Source of the DNA: Stenotrophomonas sp. ATCM1_4
Lineage (GTDB): Bacteria > Pseudomonadota > Gammaproteobacteria > Xanthomonadales > Xanthomonadaceae
Length of the DNA: 64,000 nucleotides
Direction of reading: 5' to 3'
Assembly: GCF_004348115.1 (NCBI RefSeq)
Contig: NZ_QPFB01000001.1
Location: 721,978-785,977 of the forward strand
Position numbers and translations under genes: made by a program. Every line of letters starts with the position of its first letter. Positions within the stretch are counted from its first letter, which is position 1. This document shows positions 48,003 through 57,180 of the stretch, piece after piece. Under the pieces are notes generated by a model. The model searched no databases. It was given only the letters and a program-made list of their open reading frames with translations, and was not told the DNA's origin.

Positions 48003-48245
48003 ATGAACCCTTCAACCGCCATCGATGTCCTCCGCGCTGCGGGGCTCACGGAGCAGGCCATTGGGGCCGCCGTGGGCGCTCGTCAGTCCACCATCAATCG
48101 GATTCGCCGGAACCAGATGCAACCGACCTATGAGATAGGGAAGGCGCTGGTCGACATGGCTCAGGCTGCAGAGCAACTGGCCCGGCGGGCGGCACGCCGG
48201 AAGGCCGCGAAATCCCGCCCGGCCCCGGAAGGGGAGGCGGCCTGA
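48003..48245 (+). CDS. Cro-like HTH repressor
   Basis: The 80-residue protein has an XRE/Cro fold segment, STAIDVLRAAGLTEQAIGAAVGARQSTINRIRRNQMQPTYEIGKALVDMA, and a basic tail. It is the first rightward gene, divergent from the CI-like gene. No ribosome site is visible, and the predicted transcript starts 2-3 bases before the ATG, so it may be leaderless. Confidence 0.82.
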   Translation: MNPSTAIDVLRAAGLTEQAIGAAVGARQSTINRIRRNQMQPTYEIGKALVDMAQAAEQLARRAARRKAAKSRPAPEGEAA

Positions 48246-48286
48246 GATGGATGCCGATCGGCAGAAGCTATCTCGGCTCCTGGAAC

Positions 48287-48556
48287 TCAGGGCAGCTTTC
48301 GACTCCAAGCGTCGAGCTGTTCCTTCAGTCGGGCGGACACTTCGCTGGTGCTCTGCGCTGGCGTCCCTTTGTCGAAGCCTACGTCGCCAAGTTGGGTTAG
48401 CCGGTAGTTCGCCACGCTCTGGAAAGTCTCCCGGAGCGCAGGGTGATCGGGATGGGTCGCTATGAGCGCGATCAACACGCAGTCCTGCGCGATCTCGGCT
48501 GACAGCCGCTCCATCTGGTCGAGTTCGAGCGCCTGCAGGCGTTCTTCGAAGTTCAT
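48287..48556 (-). CDS. Antisense-oriented small gene in the early right region
   Basis: The 89-residue protein MNFEERLQALELDQMERLSA..., helical and protein-like, is preceded by GGAG. It is opposed to all neighbours, between cro and the CII-like gene. Function unknown. A lysogenic or host-interaction role is possible because leftward transcription here does not need the early promoters. Confidence 0.6.
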   Translation of the reverse strand: MNFEERLQALELDQMERLSAEIAQDCVLIALIATHPDHPALRETFQSVANYRLTQLGDVGFDKGTPAQSTSEVSARLKEQLDAWSRKLP

Positions 48557-48907
48557 GTCCGTCTCCGGTAGTGGTCTGGTTGGGTCGCACCACCAATCCT
48601 ACCGGCTGACGGGCACCCAATGCCCAAGCCACTCAACGCCCTCCTGGGAACGGCACAACGACGCAGGGAAGGGTGGGGCGCTCCCGTTTGCGCGGCTCGA
48701 CAAGACGCGCATGCACCCGATCACCACGGCGGCTGATCACGTAGATCCGGCCGCACATCCGCTGAAGCGTCAGGACGTTGGCTCCGGCTCTTTGAACTGA
48801 TTTCCGCACTGGCTGCACTCCGATTGGGGTGCGGCCATTTTCAGAACCATCCAGGGGAACGCAGGGGAAAACGTGTTCCCAAGGATTCCCCTCAACGAGG
48901 CAAGTGC
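48557..48907. other. Region between the antisense gene and the CII-like gene
   Basis: No strong gene is seen. A leftward frame (41-61 residues, ending at 48633, containing MCGRIYVISRRGDR) is too short to assign. The interval probably contains control sites for the CII-like gene. Confidence 0.4.
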
Positions 48908-49273
48908 ATGAAAAGCCTGCAAATTACCTACGAAGACGGCCTCACGCGCAACCGATCACTGCGCGAACACATCGCGGCTCAGGTGTACGCCGGCGCCGGT
49001 GTCACCGCAGTGGCCGGCCGGTTGGACATGGCCCCGTCGAAGCTCAGCGAGAAGCTGGCCGGCAGCGACAGCAGTGGGAAGCCGCGCGGCCTGTCGATCG
49101 ATGACCTGGAGAAGTACATCACCGAGACCCGCGACGTGTCCCCGATTCACTACCTGATCGAGCGGTTCCTGATCAGCCCCGAGGCTGCCACTGCCGAGGC
49201 GCTGGCCGAGCTGCAGCAGCAGCTTGCTGGCCTCAGCGGGACGCTGGCAAAGCTGGGGGTGCGCTGGCCATGA
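48908..49273 (+). CDS. CII-like phage regulatory protein (CP76 family)
   Basis: The 121-residue protein has SLREHIAAQVYAGAGVTAVAGRLDMAPSKLSEKLAG (about 16-51), then LSIDDLEKYITETRDVSPIHYLIERFL, the pattern of the phage CII/CP76 regulators that choose between lysis and lysogeny. ATG 48908 follows AACGAGGCAAG. The next small frame overlaps its stop. Confidence 0.78.
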   Translation: MKSLQITYEDGLTRNRSLREHIAAQVYAGAGVTAVAGRLDMAPSKLSEKLAGSDSSGKPRGLSIDDLEKYITETRDVSPIHYLIERFLISPEAATAEALAELQQQLAGLSGTLAKLGVRWP

Positions 49274-49353
49274 ACGCTACCGAGCGCGCCATGATCGTCG
49301 TCCGCCAGCTCTGGTACATCGCCGGCTGCCTGCAGCTGCTGCGGGGTGCGTGA
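49270..49353 (+). CDS. 27-residue coupled ORF
   Basis: MNATERAMIVVRQLWYIAGC..., starting in the stop of the CII-like gene (ATGA) and ending in the start of the replication gene (TGATG). Double coupling is the main evidence. Confidence 0.45.
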   Translation: MNATERAMIVVRQLWYIAGCLQLLRGA

Positions 49354-50275
49354 TGGCCGAGATTGAAACCCGGCAAGCCAAGGGCCGTTACCGCAAGGTG
49401 GAGGTACGTACCTGGGGCGATGAGAAGTTCCGCAGGCTCAGCCCTATGCCGCCGTGCGGACAAGGCCTGTGGTTGTTCCTGATCACCGGTCCGCACACTG
49501 GCCCGATCCCCGGCCTGTTCCGTGCTGGTCGCGCGGCGATGGCTGAAGAGCTGGACTGGGACGTGGAAGCCTTCGACAAAGCCTTCGGGGAAGCCTTCCG
49601 GGAAGGCATGGTGAAAGCTGACTTCAAAGCCCGCGTGGTGTGGGTGCCGAAGGCTATCAACCACAACCGCCCCGAGTCGCCGAACGTGGTGCTGAGCTGG
49701 GCGGCAGAGTTCGACCTGATCCCCGAATGCCCCCTGAAATGGGAGGCGCTGGACTACCTGAGAGCCAGTGTTTACGGGCTTGGAGAGGCTTTCACTAAGG
49801 CCTTCGATAAGGCTTTCGGCAAGCCTTCTGGCAAGCCTTCCCCGAAGGCTATGCCTAATCAGGAACAGGAACAGGAACAGGAGAAAGAACCCCCCCATAC
49901 CCCCCCGGCTACCGCCGAGGGGGCGAAGCCTGGGCGGAGGAAGCGGGAGAAAGTCACCTTCGCTGCATTCCTCGACGCCTGCCAGGCGGCGGGTGAATCC
50001 GCGATCCCGAAGACCGACCCGATCTTCACCTTTGCCAAGGACACCGGCATCCCGAAGGACTACCTGCACCTGGCCTGGCGCGAGTTTGCCGGTCGGCACA
50101 AGGACAGCGGCCGGATGCAGAAGGACTGGCGGGCCCACTTCCGCGATGCCGTGCGCCGGAACTGGTTCAAGCTCTGGTGGTTCCCGGATGCCGGCTCCTG
50201 CGAGCTGACGACTGCAGGCGTGCAGCTGGCCCGGGAGCGTGATGCGGAGCGCGCCCGTGAGCAGGAGCAGGCCGC

Positions 50276-50279
<4 letters not shown>
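49353..50279 (+). CDS. Phage replication initiator (lambda O-like)
   Basis: The 308-residue protein starts MAEIETRQAKGRYRKVEVRT, has a winged-helix N-terminal half of the O/DnaT-like kind, an Ala/Phe/Lys repeat in the middle, a Gln/Glu linker (NQEQEQEQEKE) and a C-terminal domain ending WRAHFRDAVRRNWFKLWWFP, which in such proteins contacts the helicase. The following gene is DnaB-like. The DNA of the middle part has 12-bp repeats and is a likely origin. Confidence 0.8.
49567..49850. repeat. 12-bp iterons inside the replication gene, candidate origin
   Basis: AAGCCTTC occurs at 49567, 49579 and 49591, exactly 12 bp apart. A second block has AAGGCYTTC/AAGCCTTC-type units at 49785, 49797, 49809, 49821, 49833 and 49845, again every 12 bp. 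A purine run of CAGGAA units follows. Phage lambda keeps its origin iterons inside gene O in the same position. Confidence 0.6.
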
Positions 50280-51747
<1,468 letters not shown>

Positions 51748-51751
<4 letters not shown>

Positions 51752-52296
51752 CCCTCACCCCTGCAGCAAAGAAGATCCGCGCCAAGCGCGCCCGGCGGCC
51801 GGTGTACCTGATGGTGCGCCGGCTCATGGACCCGGCTACCGGCGAGCTGGTGGGCGCGCTGGTTCCGGCCAACGACATCGACCAGCGGCTGCTGCGCGAT
51901 CGCCGATTCGTTGTCGGGAAGGAGATCCGCGCCGAGATGAAGCAGAGCCGGAACCCTGCCTTCCATCGGCTTGTGCACGCCGTCGGCTACCTGCTGGTGG
52001 ACCACGTCGACGGCTTCGAATCGATGACCGCCCACGATGCGGTGAAGGAGGTCCAGAAGCGCGCCGGCGTGTTCTGCGACCCGATGGCGGTGGACCTTGG
52101 CCAGTTCGGGACGGTTGAGGTGCAGGTGCCCCGGTCCATCGCGTTCGATGAGATGGACGAGGGAGAGTTCCACGAGTTCTTCCGTGGCTTGACGGACTAC
52201 ATCGACCGGCACCTGATCAGCGGTGTGGCCGATGCGGTCCGCGCGGACTACCTGCTGATGACCGGCGGTGGTGAGCAGCCGCGGAGGATTGCCTGA
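51748..52296 (+). CDS. DUF1367-like phage protein
   Basis: The 182-residue protein has KEIRAEMKQSRNPAFHRLVHA, VQKRAGVF and PRSIAFDEMDEGEFHEFFRGL, matching the recall of DUF1367 proteins from prophage nin-type regions. Function is unknown, perhaps recombination-linked. Overlaps dnaB-like stop by 4 bases. Confidence 0.7.
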
Positions 52297-52571
52297 TGCG
52301 CACCAAGAACGCCAAGGCCATCACCCCGGCAGAGCGCGCGCACCTGGAGGCCGTCAAGTTGCTCCCGTGCAGCATCTGCGATGCGCCGCCGCCCAGTGAC
52401 GCCCACCACATCAACCAGGGCCAGCACTTCACGACCGTGGCCCTGTGCAAGGACTGCCACCAAGGCAGCTTCAACGGCTGGCACGGCCAGAAGCGCATGT
52501 GGCTGATCAAGAAGATGGACGAGTTGTCCGGCTTGAACGTGACGCTCAGGCGTCTAAGGGAGGCAAAGTGA
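52296..52571 (+). CDS. Ref-like RecA-dependent nuclease family protein
   Basis: The 91-residue HNH-type protein has LLPCSICDAPPPSDAHHI, GQHFTTVALCKDCHQG and NGWHGQKRMW, which match the C-terminal nuclease domain of P1 Ref. Ref makes RecA-guided cuts at D-loops. The protein lacks the long basic N-terminal tail of P1 Ref. Confidence 0.8.
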   Translation: MRTKNAKAITPAERAHLEAVKLLPCSICDAPPPSDAHHINQGQHFTTVALCKDCHQGSFNGWHGQKRMWLIKKMDELSGLNVTLRRLREAK

Positions 52572-53056
52572 ACAAGGCTGGAAGTCGCCTTACTCATGGG
52601 CATCGCCGAAATGGCGCGACAAGTGCTGAGTACAACATCTGGATGAAGATGCGTTCTCGGTGCAACAACCCCAAGGATCGCGCATACGCGGACTACGGCG
52701 GGCGAGGTATTTCCATCGAGCCGCGGTGGGATTCATTCGAGGCATTTCTCGAAGACATGGGGCGCCGCCCTTCGCCAGCTCACAGCATCGACCGCGTGGA
52801 CAACAACAAGGGTTATTGCGCCGCGAATTGCCGCTGGGCCACCTGGAAGCAACAGCAGCGGAATCGTCGTAACAACAAGATCTACACCATCGACGGCGTG
52901 ACAGCCACGTTGCCGGAGCATTGCGAACGCACTGGCGTCAAGTACAAAACCGCCCATATGCGCTTGTCAAAAGGGGCGCCATTGAGAGTTGCCATTAGTC
53001 CGGAGCGCCCGAAGTACGGAACCCTGCGCCGGCTCAACCAGAGGAATGCAGCATGA
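52568..53056 (+). CDS. AP2/HNH-type homing-endonuclease-like protein, second copy
   Basis: The 162-residue protein starts with GTG at 52568, overlapping the previous stop. It has YNIWMKMRSRC, YADYGGRGISIEPRWDSFE, FLEDMGRRPSPAHSIDRVDNN, NCRWATWKQQQRNRRNN, then an HTH-like LPEHCERTGVKYKTAHMRLS. It matches the middle domain of the protein at 39,624-40,310 but lacks the zinc-ribbon part. Confidence 0.75.
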   Translation: MNKAGSRLTHGHRRNGATSAEYNIWMKMRSRCNNPKDRAYADYGGRGISIEPRWDSFEAFLEDMGRRPSPAHSIDRVDNNKGYCAANCRWATWKQQQRNRRNNKIYTIDGVTATLPEHCERTGVKYKTAHMRLSKGAPLRVAISPERPKYGTLRRLNQRNAA

Positions 53057-53559
53057 GCGAGAACGAGATCAAGCCGGTGCTTTGGGATGTCACGGAGGCC
53101 ATTGGATTCGATGGCTCAAGGGTTGAGGACATCACGCCCTGTCCGGATGGCCGATTCGTCCATGTGGACGACTACCAATCCGCCATCGACCGCCTGAGAG
53201 AGGATTTGGCGGAGATTCGCTCTCAGCGCGATAGGGCTGAGCTGCTAGTCGAGGCACGCGGGACTTGCATCGACCGCCTGACGGCAGAGCGGGATGCGGC
53301 CGTGGCTGATGCAGGCCGGTGGCGGCACATTACGGAGGAGCTGGACCGGTCGTACGGCGATGGCTACACCGAGCCCAAAGAACGCTGCATTGTTCTTGAA
53401 TGGCAGCAAGGGCCTTGGATTCGAGACGGAAGCAATGGCGGCGCAGGACGGCCCGATACGTTCCCGGGCTGGAATTCAATCGTTGACGAGATGATGGCCG
53501 AGACTCGCAGAGTGCTCGCCGAGCTTGATCATGACGATTGCGCGGAGGGCTCGGCATGA
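53053..53559 (+). CDS. Phage protein with central coiled coil
   Basis: The 168-residue protein has a coiled coil (SAIDRLREDLAEIRSQRDRAELL, about 40-85) and a C-terminal domain with GRPDTFPGWNSIVDEMM. Function unknown. Its stop is overlapped by the resolvase start. Confidence 0.6.
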   Translation: MSENEIKPVLWDVTEAIGFDGSRVEDITPCPDGRFVHVDDYQSAIDRLREDLAEIRSQRDRAELLVEARGTCIDRLTAERDAAVADAGRWRHITEELDRSYGDGYTEPKERCIVLEWQQGPWIRDGSNGGAGRPDTFPGWNSIVDEMMAETRRVLAELDHDDCAEGSA

Positions 53560-54062
53560 GCGCCTTGCGTCTGACTTTCGGAATCGACCCGGGCCTGACC
53601 GGTGCCATTGTGACCCTGCTGGACGGCGTGGCCGGCCCGATGATCGACATGCCGACCCGCCGTGTGGACGGTTGGGGTGAGATTGATGCGCGGGCCCTGG
53701 CCGTCTTCATTCGCGAGCAGCGCACCGCCCACCCCGGGGCCTACGTGTCGGCCTGCGTCGAAAAGGTCGGCGCGATGCCGGGGGACGGCGGCACCAGTGC
53801 CTTCCGGTTCGGCGAGACCAGCGGCGGCATCCGCTTCACCCTGGACGTGCTGGGCGTTCCTTACACCCGCGCCATCCCGGCGGTGTGGAAGCGGCAGTTC
53901 GCCCTGATCGGCAAGGACAAGGACGCCGCTCGGCAGCTGGCCATCCAGCGGTTCCCCGAGGTCGCGCACATGCTGACCCGCAAGAAGGACAACGGCCGGG
54001 CCGATGCGCTGCTGATCGCCCTATACGGAGAGCAGGCGCTGGCGAGCGGGGTGGCGGCATGA
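53556..54062 (+). CDS. RuvC-like Holliday junction resolvase
   Basis: The 168-residue RNase H-fold protein has FGIDPGLTGAIV with the first Asp (residue 11), VEKVGAM with Glu, and KKDNGRADALLIALYG with the C-terminal acidic pair. Phage RuvC-like enzymes clear branches before packaging. It lies among genes that would act late in replication. Start ATG 53556. Confidence 0.85.
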   Translation: MSALRLTFGIDPGLTGAIVTLLDGVAGPMIDMPTRRVDGWGEIDARALAVFIREQRTAHPGAYVSACVEKVGAMPGDGGTSAFRFGETSGGIRFTLDVLGVPYTRAIPAVWKRQFALIGKDKDAARQLAIQRFPEVAHMLTRKKDNGRADALLIALYGEQALASGVAA

Positions 54063-54220
54063 AGCTCTACCTGTTCTTCCGGCCCGAGGGCTTCTACCCG
54101 CTGCAGCTGTCGGACGACGAGACGGCCGTCGCGCATGCGGAGTGCAACCCGGGGACCGTCAAGGTTGAGGAATGGACCGGCCGGCTGGTCTGGCCAGTGC
54201 CCGTCGAGGTGGCTGCGTGA
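54059..54220 (+). CDS. 53-residue phage protein
   Basis: MKLYLFFRPEGFYPLQLSDD..., coupled to the resolvase stop (ATGA) and to the next GTG start. Function unknown. Confidence 0.55.
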   Translation: MKLYLFFRPEGFYPLQLSDDETAVAHAECNPGTVKVEEWTGRLVWPVPVEVAA

Positions 54221-54420
54221 GCCGCTCCGTGTTCGAGAAGCGCTATGCCGCCCGGCTGCGCCGCTACGGCCGGTGCTCGGTTTGCCAGTTCCGAGAGGTG
54301 ACCGACGGCACCTACCACTGCCGGCGGAACCCCGACCGGCAAGGCAGCTGCGACAGCGACGGCCGGCTTCCGGCGTTCCGCGTGGATACCGAGGTTCTTG
54401 ATCAGTTGCGAGACGAGTAG
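54217..54420 (+). CDS. Small cysteine-rich phage protein, 67 residues
   Basis: Starts with GTG at 54217 overlapping the previous stop. CSVCQFREVTDGTYHC and SCDSD give four or five cysteines, a possible zinc site. Function unknown. Confidence 0.55.
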   Translation: MSRSVFEKRYAARLRRYGRCSVCQFREVTDGTYHCRRNPDRQGSCDSDGRLPAFRVDTEVLDQLRDE

Positions 54421-54434
54421 CGCAGGAGAAGACG

Positions 54435-54878
54435 ATGACCCCGTCCAACCATGGCAGCAACCGTGACCCGACGCCTTGCCGGCAGATCGAACGGCGTATC
54501 AAGCCGGCGTTCCTGCTGGAGGAGTGCCCGACCTTGCAGGTCCTGGCGGCCAAGCTACAGAAGCGAATCAGGCAGACCCTGCACGGTCGTGGCGCGGGAA
54601 CCATGGTGGCCATCAACGGCAGTGGTGAGGTGTTCCTGCTGATGGCCGGCGAGGCCCGGACCGAGAAGTTCTTCGCCGAGAACTACGGGATCGTGATGGG
54701 TATCTATGCCGAGCTCCCGATGGGTGGTGGAGAGGCGATGGTCCCTGACGTCGATGTGCTGGCCGAGGACATCAGGTTCCACCTGCCCGCCGGCGCCATT
54801 GTTGACGCGCCAATCGAACTGTCGATCCAGCTGGAGCTGGAATTCCCTCCGTTGAACCTGCTCCCCATTGCGGCGTAA
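54435..54878 (+). CDS. Hypothetical phage protein, 147 residues
   Basis: Preceded by CAGGAGAAG. It starts MTPSNHGSNRDPTPCRQIER and ends in beta-rich VDAPIELSIQLELEFPPLNL. Not recognised. It is the last rightward gene before the packaging module. Confidence 0.6.
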   Translation: MTPSNHGSNRDPTPCRQIERRIKPAFLLEECPTLQVLAAKLQKRIRQTLHGRGAGTMVAINGSGEVFLLMAGEARTEKFFAENYGIVMGIYAELPMGGGEAMVPDVDVLAEDIRFHLPAGAIVDAPIELSIQLELEFPPLNLLPIAA

Positions 54879-54885
54879 TGGCGTC

Positions 54886-55326
54886 ATGAGCGACCGCCAG
54901 ACGCCCAACACCATCGAACCGATCACAGGAGCGCCGGCCGGGGCGCTATGGGTAATTCCGGCACGACCAGCGGGCAGGTGTCGTCAACAGTCCGCAGCCG
55001 ACACGGAGGGGGCCGCGTGCGGCCGGCCGGGGGCCATGACCCACGGTGACGCCATGCCTTCCGGGAATCGGCGAACCATCCGCGCTGTCGCCTATGGCGG
55101 CCCTTTGGACGGGCGGGTGGTGCAGATACTGGCCTCGCTCCAGCATTTCCGCGTTCCTGAGGCCAATGCGGACGGCCGCTTCACTGTGGTCACCTACGTG
55201 GTGCACCTGTACGTCGATCCGGCGCGCGATACCCGCTACTTCGCATTGGTGGTGGACAGCGTGCCACTGCCCGACCCGGATCAGGTGGTCCGTGACGGAA
55301 AGCGGCTCCGTACTGGGGTTTGGTAA
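54886..55326 (+). CDS. Hypothetical phage protein, start uncertain
   Basis: The C-terminal part (YGGPLDGRVVQILASLQHF... to RTGVW) is protein-like. The start may be ATG 54886 (146 residues), 55036 or 55054; only the last ~90 residues look conserved in character. It lies just before terminase. Confidence 0.5.
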   Translation: MSDRQTPNTIEPITGAPAGALWVIPARPAGRCRQQSAADTEGAACGRPGAMTHGDAMPSGNRRTIRAVAYGGPLDGRVVQILASLQHFRVPEANADGRFTVVTYVVHLYVDPARDTRYFALVVDSVPLPDPDQVVRDGKRLRTGVW

Positions 55327-55328
55327 CC

Positions 55329-55838
55329 ATGCCCGTTCCTAAGAAGGCTCGCGCCACGGCAGCCAAGAAGACGCCGGCCAAGAAGAAAGGCGCGGGCGGC
55401 AGGCCCAGCAAGTACAAGCCCGAGTTCGCCAAGCAGGCCAAGTTCCTCGCCGACAAGGGCTGCACCGACCCTGAGGTGGCTGCGTTCTTCGAGGTGGCGC
55501 TGTCCACTGTCTCCCTGTGGAAGCTGAAGCACCCTGAGTTTTCGGAAGCCCTAAGGCTGGGCAAGGCCGAGGCAGACAGCCGGGTGGAGCGGGCGCTGTT
55601 CGAGCGCGCTACCGGCTACAGCCATCCGGACACCCACGTCAGCAGCTACCTGGGCGAGGTGACCCTCACTCCGGTGATTAAGCACTACCCGCCGGACTCC
55701 ACGGCGATGATCTTCTGGCTGAAGAACCGCAAGCCGGAGCACTGGCGCGACAAGCCGGAGGGCTTCAACGACGACGCGCCGCCGCCGGCAGCCGTGACGG
55801 TCACCGTGGTGAGCGGGCGCAAGCGTGCCAACACTTAA
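55329..55838 (+). CDS. Terminase small subunit
   Basis: The 169-residue protein has a Lys/Ala-rich start, GRPSKYKPEFAKQAKFLADKGCTDPEVAAFFEVALSTVSLWK (about 26-68), the DNA-binding HTH typical of TerS, and a C-terminal oligomerisation part with KNRKPEHWRDKP. It recognises the packaging site. ATG 55329 overlaps the stop of the previous gene region. It overlaps the large subunit by 14 bases. Confidence 0.88.
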   Translation: MPVPKKARATAAKKTPAKKKGAGGRPSKYKPEFAKQAKFLADKGCTDPEVAAFFEVALSTVSLWKLKHPEFSEALRLGKAEADSRVERALFERATGYSHPDTHVSSYLGEVTLTPVIKHYPPDSTAMIFWLKNRKPEHWRDKPEGFNDDAPPPAAVTVTVVSGRKRANT

Positions 55839-57180
55839 CGAACCGCAGGCGGCCTTTCTCCAGCTGCCGCACAAGTTCCGGGCGTTCGTGGGCGGCTTCG
55901 GCTCGGGCAAGACCTGGGTAGGCTGCGGCTCGCTGTGCCGCCACGCATGGGAGTTCCCGCGCATCCCGACGGGCTACTTTGCCCCGAGCTACCCGCAGAT
56001 CCGGGACATCTTCTACCCGACGATCGAGGAGGTGGCCTTCGACTGGGGGCTGCGCGCCCAGATCAACCAGTCGAACAAGGAAGTGCACCTGTACGCCGGC
56101 CGGCAGTACCGCGGCACGGCCATCTGCCGATCGATGGACAACCCGGCCAGCATCGTGGGCTTCAAGATCGGCCGCGGCCTGGTGGACGAGATCGACACCA
56201 TGAAGCGGCGTAAGGCGCACGACGCCTGGCGGAAGATCATTGCCCGCCTGCGCGTGAAGGCTCCCGGCCTGCAGAACGGCATCGACGTGACGACCACGCC
56301 CGAGGGCTTCAACTTCGTCTACGAGCAGTTCGAGAAGATCCCGAGCGAAAACCCGAGCAAGGCTGAGCTGTACGGGAAGGTGCACGCCAGCACCTACGAC
56401 AACGAGGCCAACCTTCCGGACGACTACATCCGGTCGCTGTTCGAGACCTACCCGGCGCAGTTGGTCAAGGCCTACATCAACGGCCTGTTCGTGAACCTGG
56501 CCGCCGGTTCGGTGTACCCGGCCTACGACAGGAAGCTCAACGGCACTCTGGCCACCATCGGCGACGAGGAGCGGCTCCACATCGGCATGGACTTCAACGT
56601 GCTGAACATGACGGCCATCGCGTGCGTCATCCGCGCCGGCCAGCCCTACGCGCTGGAGGAGTTCACCGGAGTGCGCGACACGCCGGCCATGATCCAGACG
56701 CTGCGGGAGAGGTTCGGAGAGCGGCAGATCGCGGTCTATCCGGATGCCAGCGGCGAGAGCACGCACACCAACAACGCAAGCGTCTCGGATCTTGGGTTGC
56801 TGCGTGCCGCAGGGTTCATCGTGCGCGTGCCGCCGTCCAATCCCCGCATCCGTGCCCGCGTGGTCAGCGTCAACGCGATGCTCTGCAACGCCAAGGGCGC
56901 CCGGCGCCTGCGGGTGAATCCCGTTGGCTGCCCGAAGCTGACCGAGGCGCTGGAGAAGCAGGCCTACGACGCGAACGGCATGCCCGACAAGACCACCGGC
57001 TTCGACCACCCGCCGGACGCCCTGGGCTACTTCATCCACTCGCGCTTCCCGGCCGTGGCCAGTGCGCGCGCTCCAACCTCCGTTGAACGGCCTCGGGTGA
57101 TCACGCCTCATAGCCGCCAATGGCTCGAATACAGCGACGCCGCAGCCGACGCAACGCAACGAAAGAGGGAAATGCTATGA
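55825..57180 (+). CDS. Terminase large subunit
   Basis: The 451-residue packaging motor starts with GTG 55825. It has Walker A GGFGSGKT (23-30), Walker B GLVDEID (about 124-130) and an RNase H-like nuclease with GMDFNV, YPDASG and DHPPDALGYF. It cuts concatemers and drives DNA into the prohead. Overlaps both neighbours. Confidence 0.93.
   Translation: MPTLNEPQAAFLQLPHKFRAFVGGFGSGKTWVGCGSLCRHAWEFPRIPTGYFAPSYPQIRDIFYPTIEEVAFDWGLRAQINQSNKEVHLYAGRQYRGTAICRSMDNPASIVGFKIGRGLVDEIDTMKRRKAHDAWRKIIARLRVKAPGLQNGIDVTTTPEGFNFVYEQFEKIPSENPSKAELYGKVHASTYDNEANLPDDYIRSLFETYPAQLVKAYINGLFVNLAAGSVYPAYDRKLNGTLATIGDEERLHIGMDFNVLNMTAIACVIRAGQPYALEEFTGVRDTPAMIQTLRERFGERQIAVYPDASGESTHTNNASVSDLGLLRAAGFIVRVPPSNPRIRARVVSVNAMLCNAKGARRLRVNPVGCPKLTEALEKQAYDANGMPDKTTGFDHPPDALGYFIHSRFPAVASARAPTSVERPRVITPHSRQWLEYSDAAADATQRKREML

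Noticed and set aside
48247..48465. 72-codon rightward frame directly after the Cro-like gene
   Set aside because: The opposing frame at 48,287-48,556 has a ribosome site and far more protein-like composition; this one becomes Ser/Arg/Gly-rich.
48633..48818. Leftward 41-61-codon frame with MCGRIYVISRR as a possible SRAP-like gene
   Set aside because: Only the first few residues resemble the SRAP start; it is far too short and lacks the rest of the domain.
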